A stretch of 64,000 nucleotides of DNA from a bacterium 210917-SL.2.15 (lineage in GTDB: Bacteria > Bacillota > Clostridia > Oscillospirales > Oscillospiraceae), in assembly GCA_020555605.1 (NCBI GenBank), contig JAJCJC010000004.1:62001-126000 (forward strand). Direction: 5' to 3'. Every line of letters starts with the position of its first letter. Within the stretch, counting starts at the first letter, position 1. Shown here in pieces: positions 17,604 through 28,187 of the stretch. Both the position numbers and the translations under genes were made by a program. The notes below the pieces were generated by a model. It did not search any database. It was not told the DNA's origin and saw only the letters and a program-made list of their open reading frames with translations.

Positions 17604-17646
17604 CAAAAAGCGCCGGCAGCCTGGGATTCCCAGACTGCCGGCGCCT
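17604..17646 (-). terminator. Terminator after glgP
   Basis: GC-rich stem (GCGCCGGCAGTCTGGG with its complement) read on the minus strand just after the glgP stop and followed by CTTTTT. It ends the glycogen operon. Confidence 0.85.
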
Positions 17647-17652
17647 TCCGGC

Positions 17653-20079
17653 TTATTTATGATTGACATTCCAAATCGTATCGGCATACTCCGCCACCGA
17701 GCGATCCGCAGCAAAAATACCGCTGCGGGCAATATTGTGCAGCGACATCCGATTCCAATGCTCCGCATCCTGATACGCTGCCACCATGCGGTGCTCCGCA
17801 TCGCAATAGGCCGCAAAATCTGCCAGAAGCATATATTCGTCCGCCGCACCGTAGCGGTTGTAGAGCAACCGCTCATACAGCTCCTCAAAACGGACACCGC
17901 CGAAACCGTCGCGGATCTGATCCACCACGCGGCGCAGCGTCTCGTCGCGCTGGTAGAACAGCGACGGATCATACCCTCCACGCTTCATATCCGCCACCTC
18001 GTCGGCATGCAGGCCGAACAGGAACATGTTCTCATCGCCCAGCACATCATGCATCTCCACATTAGCGCCGTCCAGGGTGCCGATGGTCAGCGCTCCGTTC
18101 ATCATGAATTTCATGTTGCCGGTGCCGGAGGCCTCTTTGCCGGCGGTGGAGATCTGTTGTGACACCTCCGCCGCAGGCATCAGCTTTTCTGCCAGGGACA
18201 CACAGTAATTCTCCAGGAACACCACCTGCAGCTTGCCGCGGCACAGCGGATCGCTATCAATCTGCCGGGCCAGCGCATTGATCAAACGGATAATATCCTT
18301 CGCCACTTTGTAGCCGGGCGCCGCCTTGGCGCCGAAAAGATACACATGGGGTGTAAAATCCCTGTTCGGATCGTCATGCAGCTGCTGATAACTGGCAATG
18401 ATCTGCATCACATTGAGCAGCTGGCGCTTATATTCATGCAGGCGCTTGACCTGCACGTCGAAAATACCGTCCGTGTTCAGCACCACGCCGGAGCCGCGCT
18501 TGACAGAACGCGCAAAAGCCTCCTTGTTCTCCCGTTTGATGCTCCCCAGGCGTGCAAGCACCTGGGCATCCCCAGCATACTGATCCAGTTTCTGCAATTC
18601 CATGGGCTGCAGGAGATAGCTGTCCCCGCCGGTCAGATCGCAGATCAGCGCATGCAGACCGGGATTGCTCTGGGCCAGCCAGCGGCGGTGATCGATGCCA
18701 TTGGTCACGTTTTTGAATTTCGCCGGCTCCATCTGGCAAGCCTCGCGGAACACATCCGTACGCAAGATCTCCGTATGGAGGGCTGACACGCCGTTGACGG
18801 CGCTGCCGCCTGCAATGCACAAATTAGCCATGCGCACCTCGCCGCCCCATACCACCGCCATTTTCTCGGTGATGGCATTGTTGTGATGGAAGAACTCCTC
18901 CACGCTTTTTTGGTAACGCTTGCCGATCTCGTCGATGATCTGCCAGATACGGGGCAGCAGGCTTTCGATCAACGTCTGGGGCCAGCGCTCGAGCGCTTCG
19001 GAAAGCACGGTGTGGTTGGTATAGGCCACGGAATTCCGGGTGATCTCCCAGGCCTCGTTCCAGGAATAACCAGCCTCATCCATCAAAATGCGCATCAATT
19101 CGGGAATGACCATGGCCGGGTGGGTATCATTGATCTGGATCACGTTTTTCTCATGGAAATTCTTAAGCGTTCCGTAGACCTCCACATGTTTGCGCACCAA
19201 GGACTGCACTGTGGCGGAAACAAAGAAATACTGCTGTTTCAGGCGCAGAGACTTTCCTTCCATATGCTCATCGTTTGGATAGAGGATCTTGGTGATCGTT
19301 TGGGCCATAGTCTGCTCTTCGGTGGCGCGGACATACTGGCCAGAGGAAAACAGGGCCATATCCAGCGTACGGGGCGAACGGGCCTCCCACAGCCGCAGTG
19401 TATTCACATGATCCGTTCCATAACCGGCAATTTCCATATCACAAGGAATGGCGATGACAGTATTGTAATCTTCGTGCACCACATGCAGATGACCATCGCG
19501 CCACACCTCGCGGAGCTTTCCGCCGAAGTGCACCTCTTCGCGCTCTTCCGGCTTGGCAATCAGCCACGCTCCGCCCACGGCCTTCCAGTCGTCGGGCAGT
19601 TCCACCTGTTGGCCGTCCACGATGCGCTGCTTGAAAATACCGAGTTCATAGCACAAAGAATAGCCGGTGGCCGGAATACCCAGCGTGGTCATAGAGTCGA
19701 GATAGCAGGCAGCCAGACGGCCCAAGCCGCCGTTGCCGAGGCCTGCATCCGGCTCCATTTCAAAAATATCCGCACTCTTAAATCCCATGTTTTCAATGGC
19801 GCCGTTCATCGCCTCCAGCACACCCAGATTGTAGGCATTTTTCATCAGGCTGCGGCCCATCAAAAACTCCAGGGAGAGATAATGCACCCTGCGCTCATGG
19901 GCGCGCTCCACACGCTCCATCGTTTCTGCACCGTGCAGCGCCATCATATCCCGCAAGACCAGCGCGCATGCCTTGAATAAATATTCTTCGTTGACATCCT
20001 TTTCCGAGATGCCGTAATTGAGGCGCAGCTTTCCGCGGATCGCCTCTTCCATATCCTGAACCGTATAAAGTTGCTGCAT
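17653..20079 (-). CDS. glgP: Glycogen phosphorylase
   Basis: Releases glucose 1-phosphate from glycogen chain ends, using PLP. The 808-residue protein has normal length. Landmarks are the N-terminal LSLEFLMGRSL, GNGGLGRLAACYLDS, the TNHTVLSEALERW segment, the NDTHPAM motif and the PLP-lysine region KEASGTGNMKFMMNGALT. It is the last gene of the glg operon and lies 145 bp after glgA, with the glgA hairpin in between, so its expression may be partly separate. The operon thus encodes both storage and mobilisation. Confidence 0.97.
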   Translation of the reverse strand: MQQLYTVQDMEEAIRGKLRLNYGISEKDVNEEYLFKACALVLRDMMALHGAETMERVERAHERRVHYLSLEFLMGRSLMKNAYNLGVLEAMNGAIENMGFKSADIFEMEPDAGLGNGGLGRLAACYLDSMTTLGIPATGYSLCYELGIFKQRIVDGQQVELPDDWKAVGGAWLIAKPEEREEVHFGGKLREVWRDGHLHVVHEDYNTVIAIPCDMEIAGYGTDHVNTLRLWEARSPRTLDMALFSSGQYVRATEEQTMAQTITKILYPNDEHMEGKSLRLKQQYFFVSATVQSLVRKHVEVYGTLKNFHEKNVIQINDTHPAMVIPELMRILMDEAGYSWNEAWEITRNSVAYTNHTVLSEALERWPQTLIESLLPRIWQIIDEIGKRYQKSVEEFFHHNNAITEKMAVVWGGEVRMANLCIAGGSAVNGVSALHTEILRTDVFREACQMEPAKFKNVTNGIDHRRWLAQSNPGLHALICDLTGGDSYLLQPMELQKLDQYAGDAQVLARLGSIKRENKEAFARSVKRGSGVVLNTDGIFDVQVKRLHEYKRQLLNVMQIIASYQQLHDDPNRDFTPHVYLFGAKAAPGYKVAKDIIRLINALARQIDSDPLCRGKLQVVFLENYCVSLAEKLMPAAEVSQQISTAGKEASGTGNMKFMMNGALTIGTLDGANVEMHDVLGDENMFLFGLHADEVADMKRGGYDPSLFYQRDETLRRVVDQIRDGFGGVRFEELYERLLYNRYGAADEYMLLADFAAYCDAEHRMVAAYQDAEHWNRMSLHNIARSGIFAADRSVAEYADTIWNVNHK

Positions 20080-20138
20080 GGAAAACGTCCTTTCCTGTTT
20101 CGTTTTAATTCCAATTCATTATAAAAGATAAAAAAACC

Positions 20139-20173
20139 AAAAAACGGGGTCCCCGGAGGGGTCCCCCGTTTTC
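20139..20173 (-). terminator. Hairpin between glgA and glgP
   Basis: On the minus strand AAAACGGGGGACCCC pairs with GGACCCCGTTTT and is followed by TTTTTTGG. A partial terminator here would lower glgP relative to glgB-C-D-A. Confidence 0.75.
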
Positions 20174-20223
20174 AGAATACCAGAAATCTCCGCCGCAGCG
20201 ATTCCTTGCTCCGCCCCTTAAGT

Positions 20224-21654
20224 TTAACGGATCTGTTCGTAGATCTGGTGATACTCTCTGGCGCTGCCCGCCCAACTGAAGTCTTCAGTCATACCACGCT
20301 TCTGCAGCGTGGCAAAGGCTTCCTGATTATCCCAGAACAAGCGTGCAGCCTCGCGCACCACATACCACATATCACCGGCATTGTAATTGGCAAAGGTAAA
20401 GCCGTTTCCACCGCAGCACCATTCCTCATAAGGGTGCACCGTATCCTTCAGCCCGCCGGTTTCACGGACAATGGGCAGCGTTCCATAGCGCATGGCAATC
20501 ATCTGGCTCAAGCCACACGGTTCGCTCTTGGAAGGCATCAGAAACAGATCTGCTCCGGAATAAATGCGCATGGAGGTTGCCTCATTGTATTCGATCCGGG
20601 CCGCCAGCATACCGGGGAAGCGATACTGCGCATTGCTGAAGAATTCCTCATACTGCCAGTCGCCTTTACCCAGCACCACAAACTGGATGCCAAGATCCAT
20701 CATACCGTCCAGCGTCTCGCAGATCAGATCCAGGCCCTTGTGGGACACCAGACGGCTGACTACCGCCACAATGGGAAGGTTCGGATCCTCCCGCAGCCCC
20801 ATTTCCCGCTGCAGCGCCGCTTTGCACGCGGTCTTGCCGGACAGATCCTCTGCCGAGTAATTCTGCACCAAGCAGCGGTCCGTGGCGGGATTATAGCGAT
20901 CCATGTCGATGCCATTGAGGACGCCATGGAGCTTCCAGTCGCACAGATTCATTACGCCTTCCATACCATGAGCAAAATAGGCGTATTTCAATTCCTGGGC
21001 ATAGGTAGGACTGACGGTTGTCACCGCGTCGGCGGTAAGCAGGGCGCCTTTGAGCAGATTCACATCGCCGGAAAAAGCCAGCGTACCGCCGTCAAACCAG
21101 CCGCAGGGCAGACCGAAGAGATCTTCCAGCGTTTCGCGGCCGTAGCGCCCCTGATACTCGATATTATGCACCGTAAACACCGTTCGGATACTGCGCAGCA
21201 CATCCCAGCGCACCGCATCGTCCGAGAGGTAGATGGGCACCAGAGCCGTCTGCCAGTCGTTGCAGTGGATTACTTCCGGCATGAAGTCCAGATGCGTCAG
21301 CAGCGAGACCACCGCGCGGGAAAAATAGGCGAAGCGCTCGCCGTCATCATAATAACCGTAAAGATCGGGCCGGGCAAAGTAGTGCTCGTTATCGATAAAG
21401 TAATAGGTAACGCCGCCGCGTTCGCAGCGGAACAGGCCACAATACAGACTGCGCCAGGCCAGAGTGACATAAATGTATTTCACAAACGTCAGCTCTTCCA
21501 CATATTTGTCCGCCACAGTCTGATACAGCGGCAGGATCACCTCTACCTCGTCGCCGCCGGCGGAGAGCGCCTGAGGCAGACTTCCGGCCACATCGCCTAA
21601 TCCGCCAGTCTTACAAAACGGAACACATTCGCTGGTTACGAATAATACCTTCAT
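20224..21654 (-). CDS. glgA: Glycogen synthase (ADP-glucose)
   Basis: GT5 glycosyltransferase that extends alpha-1,4-glucan chains from ADP-glucose, 476 residues. The N-terminal ADP-glucose motif reads KTGGLGDVAGSLP near residue 17, as in bacterial GlgA. The C-terminal domain contains SRLVSHKGLDLI and the nucleotide-binding segment MPSKSEPCGLSQM, followed by RETGGLKDTV. It follows glgD in the minus direction after a 176-bp gap that contains a GC-rich hairpin (about 21684-21714) and a possible TATAAT element, so an internal promoter is possible. Confidence 0.97.
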   Translation of the reverse strand: MKVLFVTSECVPFCKTGGLGDVAGSLPQALSAGGDEVEVILPLYQTVADKYVEELTFVKYIYVTLAWRSLYCGLFRCERGGVTYYFIDNEHYFARPDLYGYYDDGERFAYFSRAVVSLLTHLDFMPEVIHCNDWQTALVPIYLSDDAVRWDVLRSIRTVFTVHNIEYQGRYGRETLEDLFGLPCGWFDGGTLAFSGDVNLLKGALLTADAVTTVSPTYAQELKYAYFAHGMEGVMNLCDWKLHGVLNGIDMDRYNPATDRCLVQNYSAEDLSGKTACKAALQREMGLREDPNLPIVAVVSRLVSHKGLDLICETLDGMMDLGIQFVVLGKGDWQYEEFFSNAQYRFPGMLAARIEYNEATSMRIYSGADLFLMPSKSEPCGLSQMIAMRYGTLPIVRETGGLKDTVHPYEEWCCGGNGFTFANYNAGDMWYVVREAARLFWDNQEAFATLQKRGMTEDFSWAGSAREYHQIYEQIR

Positions 21655-21830
21655 CTTTTCCTCCGATCTGATGTCCGGCCGCTCCGTCGCCGGAACGGCG
21701 GAGCGCGCCGGGCTGTTTTATTATAGCAGTTCCTTCGGGGAGATACGAGTGACTTTTTTCACAAAATTCCAACGTTCCGCCGCCGTTTCTTCCCTTGTTT
21801 CGATAGCCGCCGAACGGTATTCACATCATC

Positions 21831-22931
21831 TTAAACGATGCTGAACTTGGAAATAGCCAGCGGATAGTTGCTGTGCCCCATCAGCATGCGGTTTTCCGTA
21901 ATCGTAACATTTTTGTCGGCAATGGCATATTTCAGCGTAGCGCCGGCACGGATCACTGTGTCCTGCATCACGATACAGCCGCGGACTTTCGCGCCTTTTT
22001 CCACACGGACACCGCGGAAAATAATGCTGTCCTCCACTTCGCCCTCAATAATGCAGCCGTCGGATACCAGCGAATTAACACATTTGCTGCCCGGGCCATA
22101 ATAGGTAGAGGCATCACTGCGATCCTTGGTGCGGATGGGCCGGTCAGGCAGGAAGAGATCCGCGCGCACTTCCGCGCGCAGCAGTTCCATGCTGCGCTTA
22201 TAGTAGTCATCCACACTCATAATGCGGGCAGCGTAGCCCCGAAACACATATGCATGCAACTTGAGACGGCTCTTCATGCCCTGCAGCACGGCACGGTGGA
22301 AGCTGTATTCATTATGCCCGTCGCATTCGGCAATCAGCTCCAGCAGCAGCTTTTTGCTGATGATATACACCTCCAGCGCATCGCAGCCGCCCCGCACTTC
22401 GCCGCGGCTGACCACATCGGTGATCGTGCCGTCCTCATCAATCAGATAGCTGGTAGTCTTTCCGTCCCCGCCGGGCGCACAGGCACAGGTGATATCCGCC
22501 CCAGAGCGGATATGCTCCTCCAGCACATCTCCCAGCGGCATATTGCAGATCAGCGCACCGTTGGCCAGAACAACGTACTCCTGCCGGATCCGCTGCACAT
22601 AACTTTCAATGGCAGCCAGCGCTTCCATTTTGCCGCGAAACTCCCGACTGGGGTCAATTTTGGGCGCTGAAGGCAACAGACGCAGCCCGCCGTGCTTGCG
22701 GCTCAGATCCCAATCCTTGCCGGAACCAAGGTGATCCAGCATACTTTGATACTTATCCTGCAGAATAATCCCCACATCGGTCACGCCGGCATTGACCATA
22801 TTGGAGATGGTGAAATCCACAATGCGGTAGCGGGCCGCATAGGGGATGGAATCCGCCACGCGCTGCTCTACCAGCGTCTGCAGCTTCGGGCATTTGCCGT
22901 AGGCAAAGATGATACCATGCATCCGGTTCAT
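21831..22931 (-). CDS. glgD: Glucose-1-phosphate adenylyltransferase, GlgD subunit
   Basis: Regulatory partner of GlgC in Firmicutes ADP-glucose pyrophosphorylase. The 366-residue protein has a nucleotidyltransferase fold but lacks the glycine-rich ATP loop of GlgC: the corresponding N-terminal segment reads [19 protein letters not shown]. The typical GlgD blocks [18 protein letters not shown] and LGSGKDWDL are present, and the C-terminal half contains hexapeptide (left-handed beta-helix) turns such as [12 protein letters not shown]. Its ATG overlaps the glgC stop (ATGA), indicating translational coupling and 1:1 production. Confidence 0.95.
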   Translation of the reverse strand: MNRMHGIIFAYGKCPKLQTLVEQRVADSIPYAARYRIVDFTISNMVNAGVTDVGIILQDKYQSMLDHLGSGKDWDLSRKHGGLRLLPSAPKIDPSREFRGKMEALAAIESYVQRIRQEYVVLANGALICNMPLGDVLEEHIRSGADITCACAPGGDGKTTSYLIDEDGTITDVVSRGEVRGGCDALEVYIISKKLLLELIAECDGHNEYSFHRAVLQGMKSRLKLHAYVFRGYAARIMSVDDYYKRSMELLRAEVRADLFLPDRPIRTKDRSDASTYYGPGSKCVNSLVSDGCIIEGEVEDSIIFRGVRVEKGAKVRGCIVMQDTVIRAGATLKYAIADKNVTITENRMLMGHSNYPLAISKFSIV

Positions 22932-24145
22932 TTCCTCAGCACCTCCTTATGACCGCGGTCCAGCATTTTGTTGGGGGCCACAACTTCCCCTTCCGCAATT
23001 CGGCAAAATGGCCCGATTACGGCAATGCTCCAGGCGGACGGGTCTTCAGCCGTCTCCGGCGGCGCGCCCACCCTGGCACCCGGACCGATATGGGCGCCCT
23101 CGCCCAGGATAGCATATTCCACCGATGCGCCGTCTTCGACCACCGCGCCGGGCATCACCACACTGTAGCGCACGCTGGCGCCTTTGCCCACCGTGACGGA
23201 GTGCGCCACCACGGAGTTTTCCACGCTTCCCTCGATGATGCTGCCCTGGGTAACCACGCTGTGACTCACCACCGCCTGCGCGCCGAGATAGGCCGGCGCC
23301 TTGCGCGGCGCGCGGGCATAGATGGGCCATTCGCTGTCAAACACATCCAGTCCGCCATTGCGGGCCAGCATATCCATATTGGCGTCCCACAGACTGTCCA
23401 GCGTGCCCACATCCTTCCAGTACCCGGCAAAGCGGTAGGCCACCATTTTTTTACCGTCACGGAGCATATTGGGAATAATATTTTTTCCGAAATCATTCTG
23501 AGAATCCGTATCTTTCTCATCTTCAACCAGGTAATGCCGCAGCTCATGCCAAGAGAAGCAGTAAATCCCCATGGACGCCAGATTGCTCTTAGGCTGGGGC
23601 GGTTTTTCCTCAAACTCGACGATGTTATCCTCTTCGTCCACATTCATGATACCGAAGCGGGGCGCCTCGTCCCACGGAACTTCCATCACGGAAATGGTGC
23701 AGGCCGCGCCGCTTTTCTTGTGGCGGTTGACCATTTTCGCATAGTCCATTTTATAGATATGGTCTCCAGAGAGAATTACCACATAGTCCGGCTCATACAA
23801 GTCGATAAAGCCAATGTTCTGGTAGATGGCGTTGGCTGTGCCCTTATACCAAGTACCCCGATCTCCCTGAGAAACATAGGGCGGCAGAATATGTACGCCA
23901 CCGTCGCTGCCGTCCAAATCCCACGGCTGCCCGCTGCCGATATAGCTGTTCAATTCCAGGGGCTGATACTGCGTCAATACACCCACCGTGTCAATACCGG
24001 AGTTGACACAGTTGGACAGGGGAAAATCAATAATACGGTATTTTCCGCCAAATGGTATGGCCGGCTTTGCCACCTTACCCGTCAGCACATAAAGCCGGCT
24101 GCCCTGGCCCCCGGCCAAGAGCATCGCAACAACCTCTTTTTTCAT
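22928..24145 (-). CDS. glgC: Glucose-1-phosphate adenylyltransferase, catalytic subunit
   Basis: Makes ADP-glucose from ATP and glucose 1-phosphate, the committed step of glycogen synthesis. The 405-residue protein has the nucleotidyltransferase motif [10 protein letters not shown], then [20 protein letters not shown], the GTANAIYQN segment, [14 protein letters not shown] and a C-terminal hexapeptide-repeat domain. I chose the ATG at 24145 because AGGAAAGGA lies about 10 bp upstream; a TTG eight codons earlier overlaps that site. It lies 42 bp downstream of glgB and overlaps glgD. Confidence 0.96.
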   Translation of the reverse strand: MKKEVVAMLLAGGQGSRLYVLTGKVAKPAIPFGGKYRIIDFPLSNCVNSGIDTVGVLTQYQPLELNSYIGSGQPWDLDGSDGGVHILPPYVSQGDRGTWYKGTANAIYQNIGFIDLYEPDYVVILSGDHIYKMDYAKMVNRHKKSGAACTISVMEVPWDEAPRFGIMNVDEEDNIVEFEEKPPQPKSNLASMGIYCFSWHELRHYLVEDEKDTDSQNDFGKNIIPNMLRDGKKMVAYRFAGYWKDVGTLDSLWDANMDMLARNGGLDVFDSEWPIYARAPRKAPAYLGAQAVVSHSVVTQGSIIEGSVENSVVAHSVTVGKGASVRYSVVMPGAVVEDGASVEYAILGEGAHIGPGARVGAPPETAEDPSAWSIAVIGPFCRIAEGEVVAPNKMLDRGHKEVLRK

Positions 24146-24187
24146 GGTCTGCCAATCCTTTCCTGTCAATACTTCTTATCCACTCGC

Positions 24188-26209
24188 TCAGGCGCGTTCC
24201 TTGGCCGAAGCATGCCCAGAGGGTGCCTTCGTCCCGGCCCGCCTTACGGGAGTATCCTTTGCCGGAATTTTTTTCACTGTGACCAACTTCTGGTCAACCG
24301 TTTTATTCTTCGGCATACGCAGATATCCCTCACCCCGCAGTACCACGCCGGCCATGGGCGGAATGGTAACCTCTACGCTGCAGGGATGACCGTGGGACGG
24401 AATCCATTCCGTGCGCACCCGTGCGGGATTGCCCGCGCCGCTTCCCCCGAAGGCGGGGTCATCGGAATTGAAAATCTCAACATATTCCTTTTTCTGCGGC
24501 ACGCCGAAGCGGTAATGGTGCAGCTCCACTGGAGAGAAATTCACCACACAGACCACCTCTTTTCCCTTTTTGTCCCGCCGCAGAAAAACCACCACATTAT
24601 TGTTGCAGTCATCGGCCACGATCCATTCGAATCCTTCCCAGTCAAAATCCACCTCCCACAGCTCTTTGGTGTCCAGATAAAAATGATTTGCCGCTTTGAA
24701 AAAGGCATTGAGCTTTGCGTGCAGAGGCTCCTTCAGCAGCGCCCAATCCAACTGCCCCTCATAATGCCACTCGTTGATCTGACCCAGCTCCGCGCCCATG
24801 AAGATGAGCTTCTTGCCCGGATGCATCAAAATATACGAGTAGAACGCCCGCACACCGGCGGCTTTCAGCGCTTCGTCGCCGGGCATCTTGCCCATCAGGG
24901 AGCCCTTCATGTGCACCACTTCGTCATGGGACATGGGGAGCACAAAATTCTCGGAAAAGGCGTACATAAAAGAAAACGTCACATCTCGGTGATTGTCCCT
25001 TCGGAAATAGGGATCGAGCTTGATATAGTGGGTCATATCATTCATCCATCCCATGTTCCATTTTAAATTGAATCCCAGCCCGCCGGCATCCACCGGACGG
25101 GACACCATGGGCCAAGCCGTGGATTCCTCAGCAATCATCAGTACATCAGGATTTGTGCGGAATGCCATACGATTGAGATCTTGCAAAAAGGCGATGGCCT
25201 CCAGGTTTTCCTTGCCGCCTTTGCGGTTGGGCGTCCACTGGCCGTCCCTGCGGTCGTAATCGAGGTACAGCATGGACGCCACAGCGTCCACTCGCAGCCC
25301 GTCGATATGATACTGGGTGATCCAGTACTCTGCCGAGGACAGCAGGAAGGATTTGACCTCCGGCTTTTCATAGTCGAACACCCGGGTGCCCCAGCCGTAG
25401 TGCTCCCATTTTTGGGGATCCTCATACTCATAACAGGGTGCGCCGTCAAATTCATACAGGCCGAATGCATCCTTGCAGAAATGGGCCGGCACCCAGTCCA
25501 GCACTACGCCGATGCCCGCCCGATGGCACTGGTCCACAAAATACATAAAATCCTTGGGCGTACCGTAACGCGAGGTGGGCGCAAAATAACCGGTGCACTG
25601 GTAGCCCCAGGAAGCGTCCAGCGGATGTTCCGTCACCGGCAGGAGTTCAACGTAGTTGTATCCCAGATCTTTCACATAGGGTACCAGCTGCTCGGCCAAA
25701 TCGCGGTAACTCAGAGAATCGCCGTTTTCATAGCGTTTCCAGGAACCCAAGTGCACCTCGTAGGTATTCATAGGCGCTTCACTGATCTTGCGCCGGTGCC
25801 GCTGCGCCTGGAACGCCTGATCATGCCACTCATAGCCACGGATATCATAAAGTTTGGAGGCCGTGCCGGGCCGCGTCTCGGCGTGGAAGGCATAGGGATC
25901 AGCCTTCATGCGGACCTCCCCGTCCGGGCCGGTAATGGCAAACTTATAAATGTCATACTCCCGCAGACCTGGCACAAACCCTTCCCAAATTTCCCGCTCG
26001 ACGATGCTCATCAGGTTTTTCTCGGCATTCCAATCATTGAAATCGCCGACCACAGCCACGGCTTCCGCGTGGGGCGCCCACACACGGAACACATAACCGT
26101 CCACGCCTTCGCGCTGTGCAGCGTGCGCGCCAAAAAACTCATACCCCCGGGCCATGGTTCCCTCGTGAAACACATGACTGTTGAAGGCGAGGCTGTCCTT
26201 TCTTCCCAT
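24188..26209 (-). CDS. glgB: 1,4-alpha-glucan branching enzyme
   Basis: GH13 transglycosidase that introduces alpha-1,6 branches into glycogen. The 673-residue protein has an N-terminal CBM48 domain (FRVWAPHAEAVAVVGDFNDW), the (beta/alpha)8 barrel with the nucleophile in GLRVDAVASML, the acid/base Glu in MIAEESTAWP, and the MSHDEVVHMKGSL motif, then a C-terminal beta domain. The last 45 residues form a basic, low-complexity tail absent from most GlgB proteins. It is the first gene of the operon glgB-glgC-glgD-glgA-glgP. Confidence 0.97.
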   Translation of the reverse strand: MGRKDSLAFNSHVFHEGTMARGYEFFGAHAAQREGVDGYVFRVWAPHAEAVAVVGDFNDWNAEKNLMSIVEREIWEGFVPGLREYDIYKFAITGPDGEVRMKADPYAFHAETRPGTASKLYDIRGYEWHDQAFQAQRHRRKISEAPMNTYEVHLGSWKRYENGDSLSYRDLAEQLVPYVKDLGYNYVELLPVTEHPLDASWGYQCTGYFAPTSRYGTPKDFMYFVDQCHRAGIGVVLDWVPAHFCKDAFGLYEFDGAPCYEYEDPQKWEHYGWGTRVFDYEKPEVKSFLLSSAEYWITQYHIDGLRVDAVASMLYLDYDRRDGQWTPNRKGGKENLEAIAFLQDLNRMAFRTNPDVLMIAEESTAWPMVSRPVDAGGLGFNLKWNMGWMNDMTHYIKLDPYFRRDNHRDVTFSFMYAFSENFVLPMSHDEVVHMKGSLMGKMPGDEALKAAGVRAFYSYILMHPGKKLIFMGAELGQINEWHYEGQLDWALLKEPLHAKLNAFFKAANHFYLDTKELWEVDFDWEGFEWIVADDCNNNVVVFLRRDKKGKEVVCVVNFSPVELHHYRFGVPQKKEYVEIFNSDDPAFGGSGAGNPARVRTEWIPSHGHPCSVEVTIPPMAGVVLRGEGYLRMPKNKTVDQKLVTVKKIPAKDTPVRRAGTKAPSGHASAKERA

Positions 26210-26346
26210 GTTTATCAGCTCCTTGTCTTTTTTACAGAGACAATCTTATTCCATAGAACGCTTTTCGAAAAAACACAAAAAGTTTCGACCTTCTTCTATC
26301 CTTTTTTACAGAAACATCTCCTTGAATTCTTTTCATGTTTGTACAA

Positions 26347-26375
26347 ATTATACAACTGTATCAAAAATCCGTCAA
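26347..26375 (-). promoter_or_regulatory. Promoter of the glycogen operon
   Basis: On the minus strand TTGACG, 17 bp, TATAAT; gives a leader of about 130 nt before glgB. The rest of the gap up to 26446 contains only another hairpin (GGCGTT / AACGCC, 26421-26448). Confidence 0.8.
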
Positions 26376-26446
26376 GGAGAAACGCCGGATTCCGTTCTGT
26401 TAGAATTGCACGAAAAATAAAGGCGTTTTTTGCCATGTCCGCAACG

Positions 26447-26489
26447 CCAAAAAAGGAAAGCAGGACGCCTGCACGCAAGCATCCTGCTT
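26447..26489 (-). terminator. Terminator after the PFL gene
   Basis: AGCAGGA / TCCTGCT outer stem with further inner pairing, followed on the minus strand by CTTTCCTTTTTT. Confidence 0.8.
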
Positions 26490-26500
26490 TGGATCTTTGT

Positions 26501-27859
26501 TCAATTTTTCAGGCTGTGCATCGGCGCGGGGATCCGCCCGCCTCTGGCAATAAAGGCTGCGGCGCTTTCGCCGTGCACCGGCATGATGGGCGCACTGCCC
26601 AGCAGGCCGCCGAAGTCCACCGTGTCGCCCACCTTCAGCCCCGGCGCGGGGATCAGGCGCACCGCTGTAGTCTTGGTGTTTACCATGCCAATGGCCGCCT
26701 CGTCGGCGATGATTGCCGAAAGGGTCTGCGCCGACGTGTCGCCGGGCACAGCGATCATGTCCAGCCCCACCGAGCACACGCAGGTCATGGCTTCCAGCTT
26801 GTCCAGCGTCAGCGTGCCGGAAGACGCAGCCGCAATCATACCCTCGTCCTCGCTGACGGGGATAAACGCGCCGGACAGGCCGCCCACGCTGGAGGACGCC
26901 ATAACGCCGCCTTTTTTCACCGCATCGTTGAGCATGGCCAGTGCCGCCGTGGTGCCGTGGGTGCCGCAGACTTCCAGGCCCATTTCCTCCAGAATGCGGG
27001 CCACACTGTCGCCGATGGCCGGCGTGGGAGCCAGGGACAGATCCACAATGCCGAAGGGAACATCCAAACGGCGGGACGCTTCCTGTGCCACCAGCTGGCC
27101 CATGCGGGTGATATGGAATGCCGTCTTTTTAATGGTTTCCGCCACCACATCAAAAGGTTCTCCCTTCACACCCTGCAGCGCATGATGGACCACGCCGGGA
27201 CCGGAAACACCCACATTGATGACCCGGTCCGCCTCAGACACGCCGTGGAAAGCTCCCGCCATGAAGGGGTTATCCTCCACCGCATTGCAAAACACCACCA
27301 GCTTGGCACAGCCAAAGCCGTGGGCGTCGGCAGTGCGCTGAGCCGTGTTCTTGATCACTTCACCCATCAGGGCCACAGCGTCCATATTGATGCCCGCCTT
27401 GGTTGAGCCGATGTTCACCGAGGCGCACACCAGTTCCGTGGTAGCCAGGGCCTCAGGAATGGACCGGATCAGGCGCAGATCCGCCCCGGTCATGCCTTTC
27501 TGCACCAGAGTAGAGAAACCACCAATAAAATTGACGCCCGTTTCCGCCCGGGCTTTATCCAGCGCCACGGCAAAAGGGACATAATCCTGCGCCTCTGACG
27601 CACCGGCCACCAAGGCAATGGGCGTAACGGAAATGCGCTTGTTGACGATGGGAATTCCAAACTCCGCCTCAATAGCCTCGCCGGTTTTAACCAGATCTTT
27701 GGCGCTGCGGGTGATTTTGTCGTAAATTTTCTCGCAGGCCCGCTTGGGATCGCTGTCGCAGCAGTCCAGCAGCGAAATACCCATGGTGATGGTGCGGATG
27801 TCCAGATGCTGCTGATCGATCATGCGGATCGTGCTGAGAATATCGTTTTGGTTCATCAT
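26501..27859 (-). CDS. PFL family protein (UPF0210 / DUF711)
   Basis: A 452-residue protein of the UPF0210 (DUF711) family, structurally related to pyruvate formate-lyase barrels but without a known reaction. Family segments visible include [12 protein letters not shown] near the start, the glycine-rich [29 protein letters not shown] and the C-terminal [21 protein letters not shown] chose the ATG at 27859 because AGAGGG lies 10 bp upstream. The ACT-domain gene lies 15 bp upstream in the same operon; the two families occur together widely, so the ACT protein probably serves this one. Confidence 0.92.
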   Translation of the reverse strand: MMNQNDILSTIRMIDQQHLDIRTITMGISLLDCCDSDPKRACEKIYDKITRSAKDLVKTGEAIEAEFGIPIVNKRISVTPIALVAGASEAQDYVPFAVALDKARAETGVNFIGGFSTLVQKGMTGADLRLIRSIPEALATTELVCASVNIGSTKAGINMDAVALMGEVIKNTAQRTADAHGFGCAKLVVFCNAVEDNPFMAGAFHGVSEADRVINVGVSGPGVVHHALQGVKGEPFDVVAETIKKTAFHITRMGQLVAQEASRRLDVPFGIVDLSLAPTPAIGDSVARILEEMGLEVCGTHGTTAALAMLNDAVKKGGVMASSSVGGLSGAFIPVSEDEGMIAAASSGTLTLDKLEAMTCVCSVGLDMIAVPGDTSAQTLSAIIADEAAIGMVNTKTTAVRLIPAPGLKVGDTVDFGGLLGSAPIMPVHGESAAAFIARGGRIPAPMHSLKN

Positions 27860-27874
27860 AAACAAAACACCCTC

Positions 27875-28144
27875 TTAAATCTTATGCATCGCGTTGAAAA
27901 TATCCTCGCGCTGAATGCGCACACTGAGCCCCCGGTTCTGGCCGTAGTCCGCCAGGGCAGCGGACAGGGTGTCGAAGGGCTGCGTACACCGCTCGGTGTC
28001 CACCACCATCATCATGGTGAAATAGTCGTTCATAACGGTCTGGCTGATGTCCAGCACGTTCACCTGATACTCCGCCAGTTTTGTGCACACGCCGGCAATA
28101 ATGCCCACCTGATCCTTTCCGATCACGGTAACGATTGCTTTCAT
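27875..28144 (-). CDS. ACT domain protein (UPF0237)
   Basis: An 89-residue stand-alone ACT domain: MKAIVTVIGKDQVGIIAGVC opens the first strand and helix, followed by the second strand around FTMMMVVDTE. ACT domains bind amino acids and other small ligands to control partner enzymes. It is immediately upstream of the PFL-family gene on the minus strand, with 15 bp between them. Ligand unknown. An AAGGAGAAAG site precedes the start. Confidence 0.93.
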   Translation of the reverse strand: MKAIVTVIGKDQVGIIAGVCTKLAEYQVNVLDISQTVMNDYFTMMMVVDTERCTQPFDTLSAALADYGQNRGLSVRIQREDIFNAMHKI

Positions 28145-28187
28145 GCTTGCTTTCTCCTTTTTTTGTTTTTTCTCATTTCGTTTTCCT

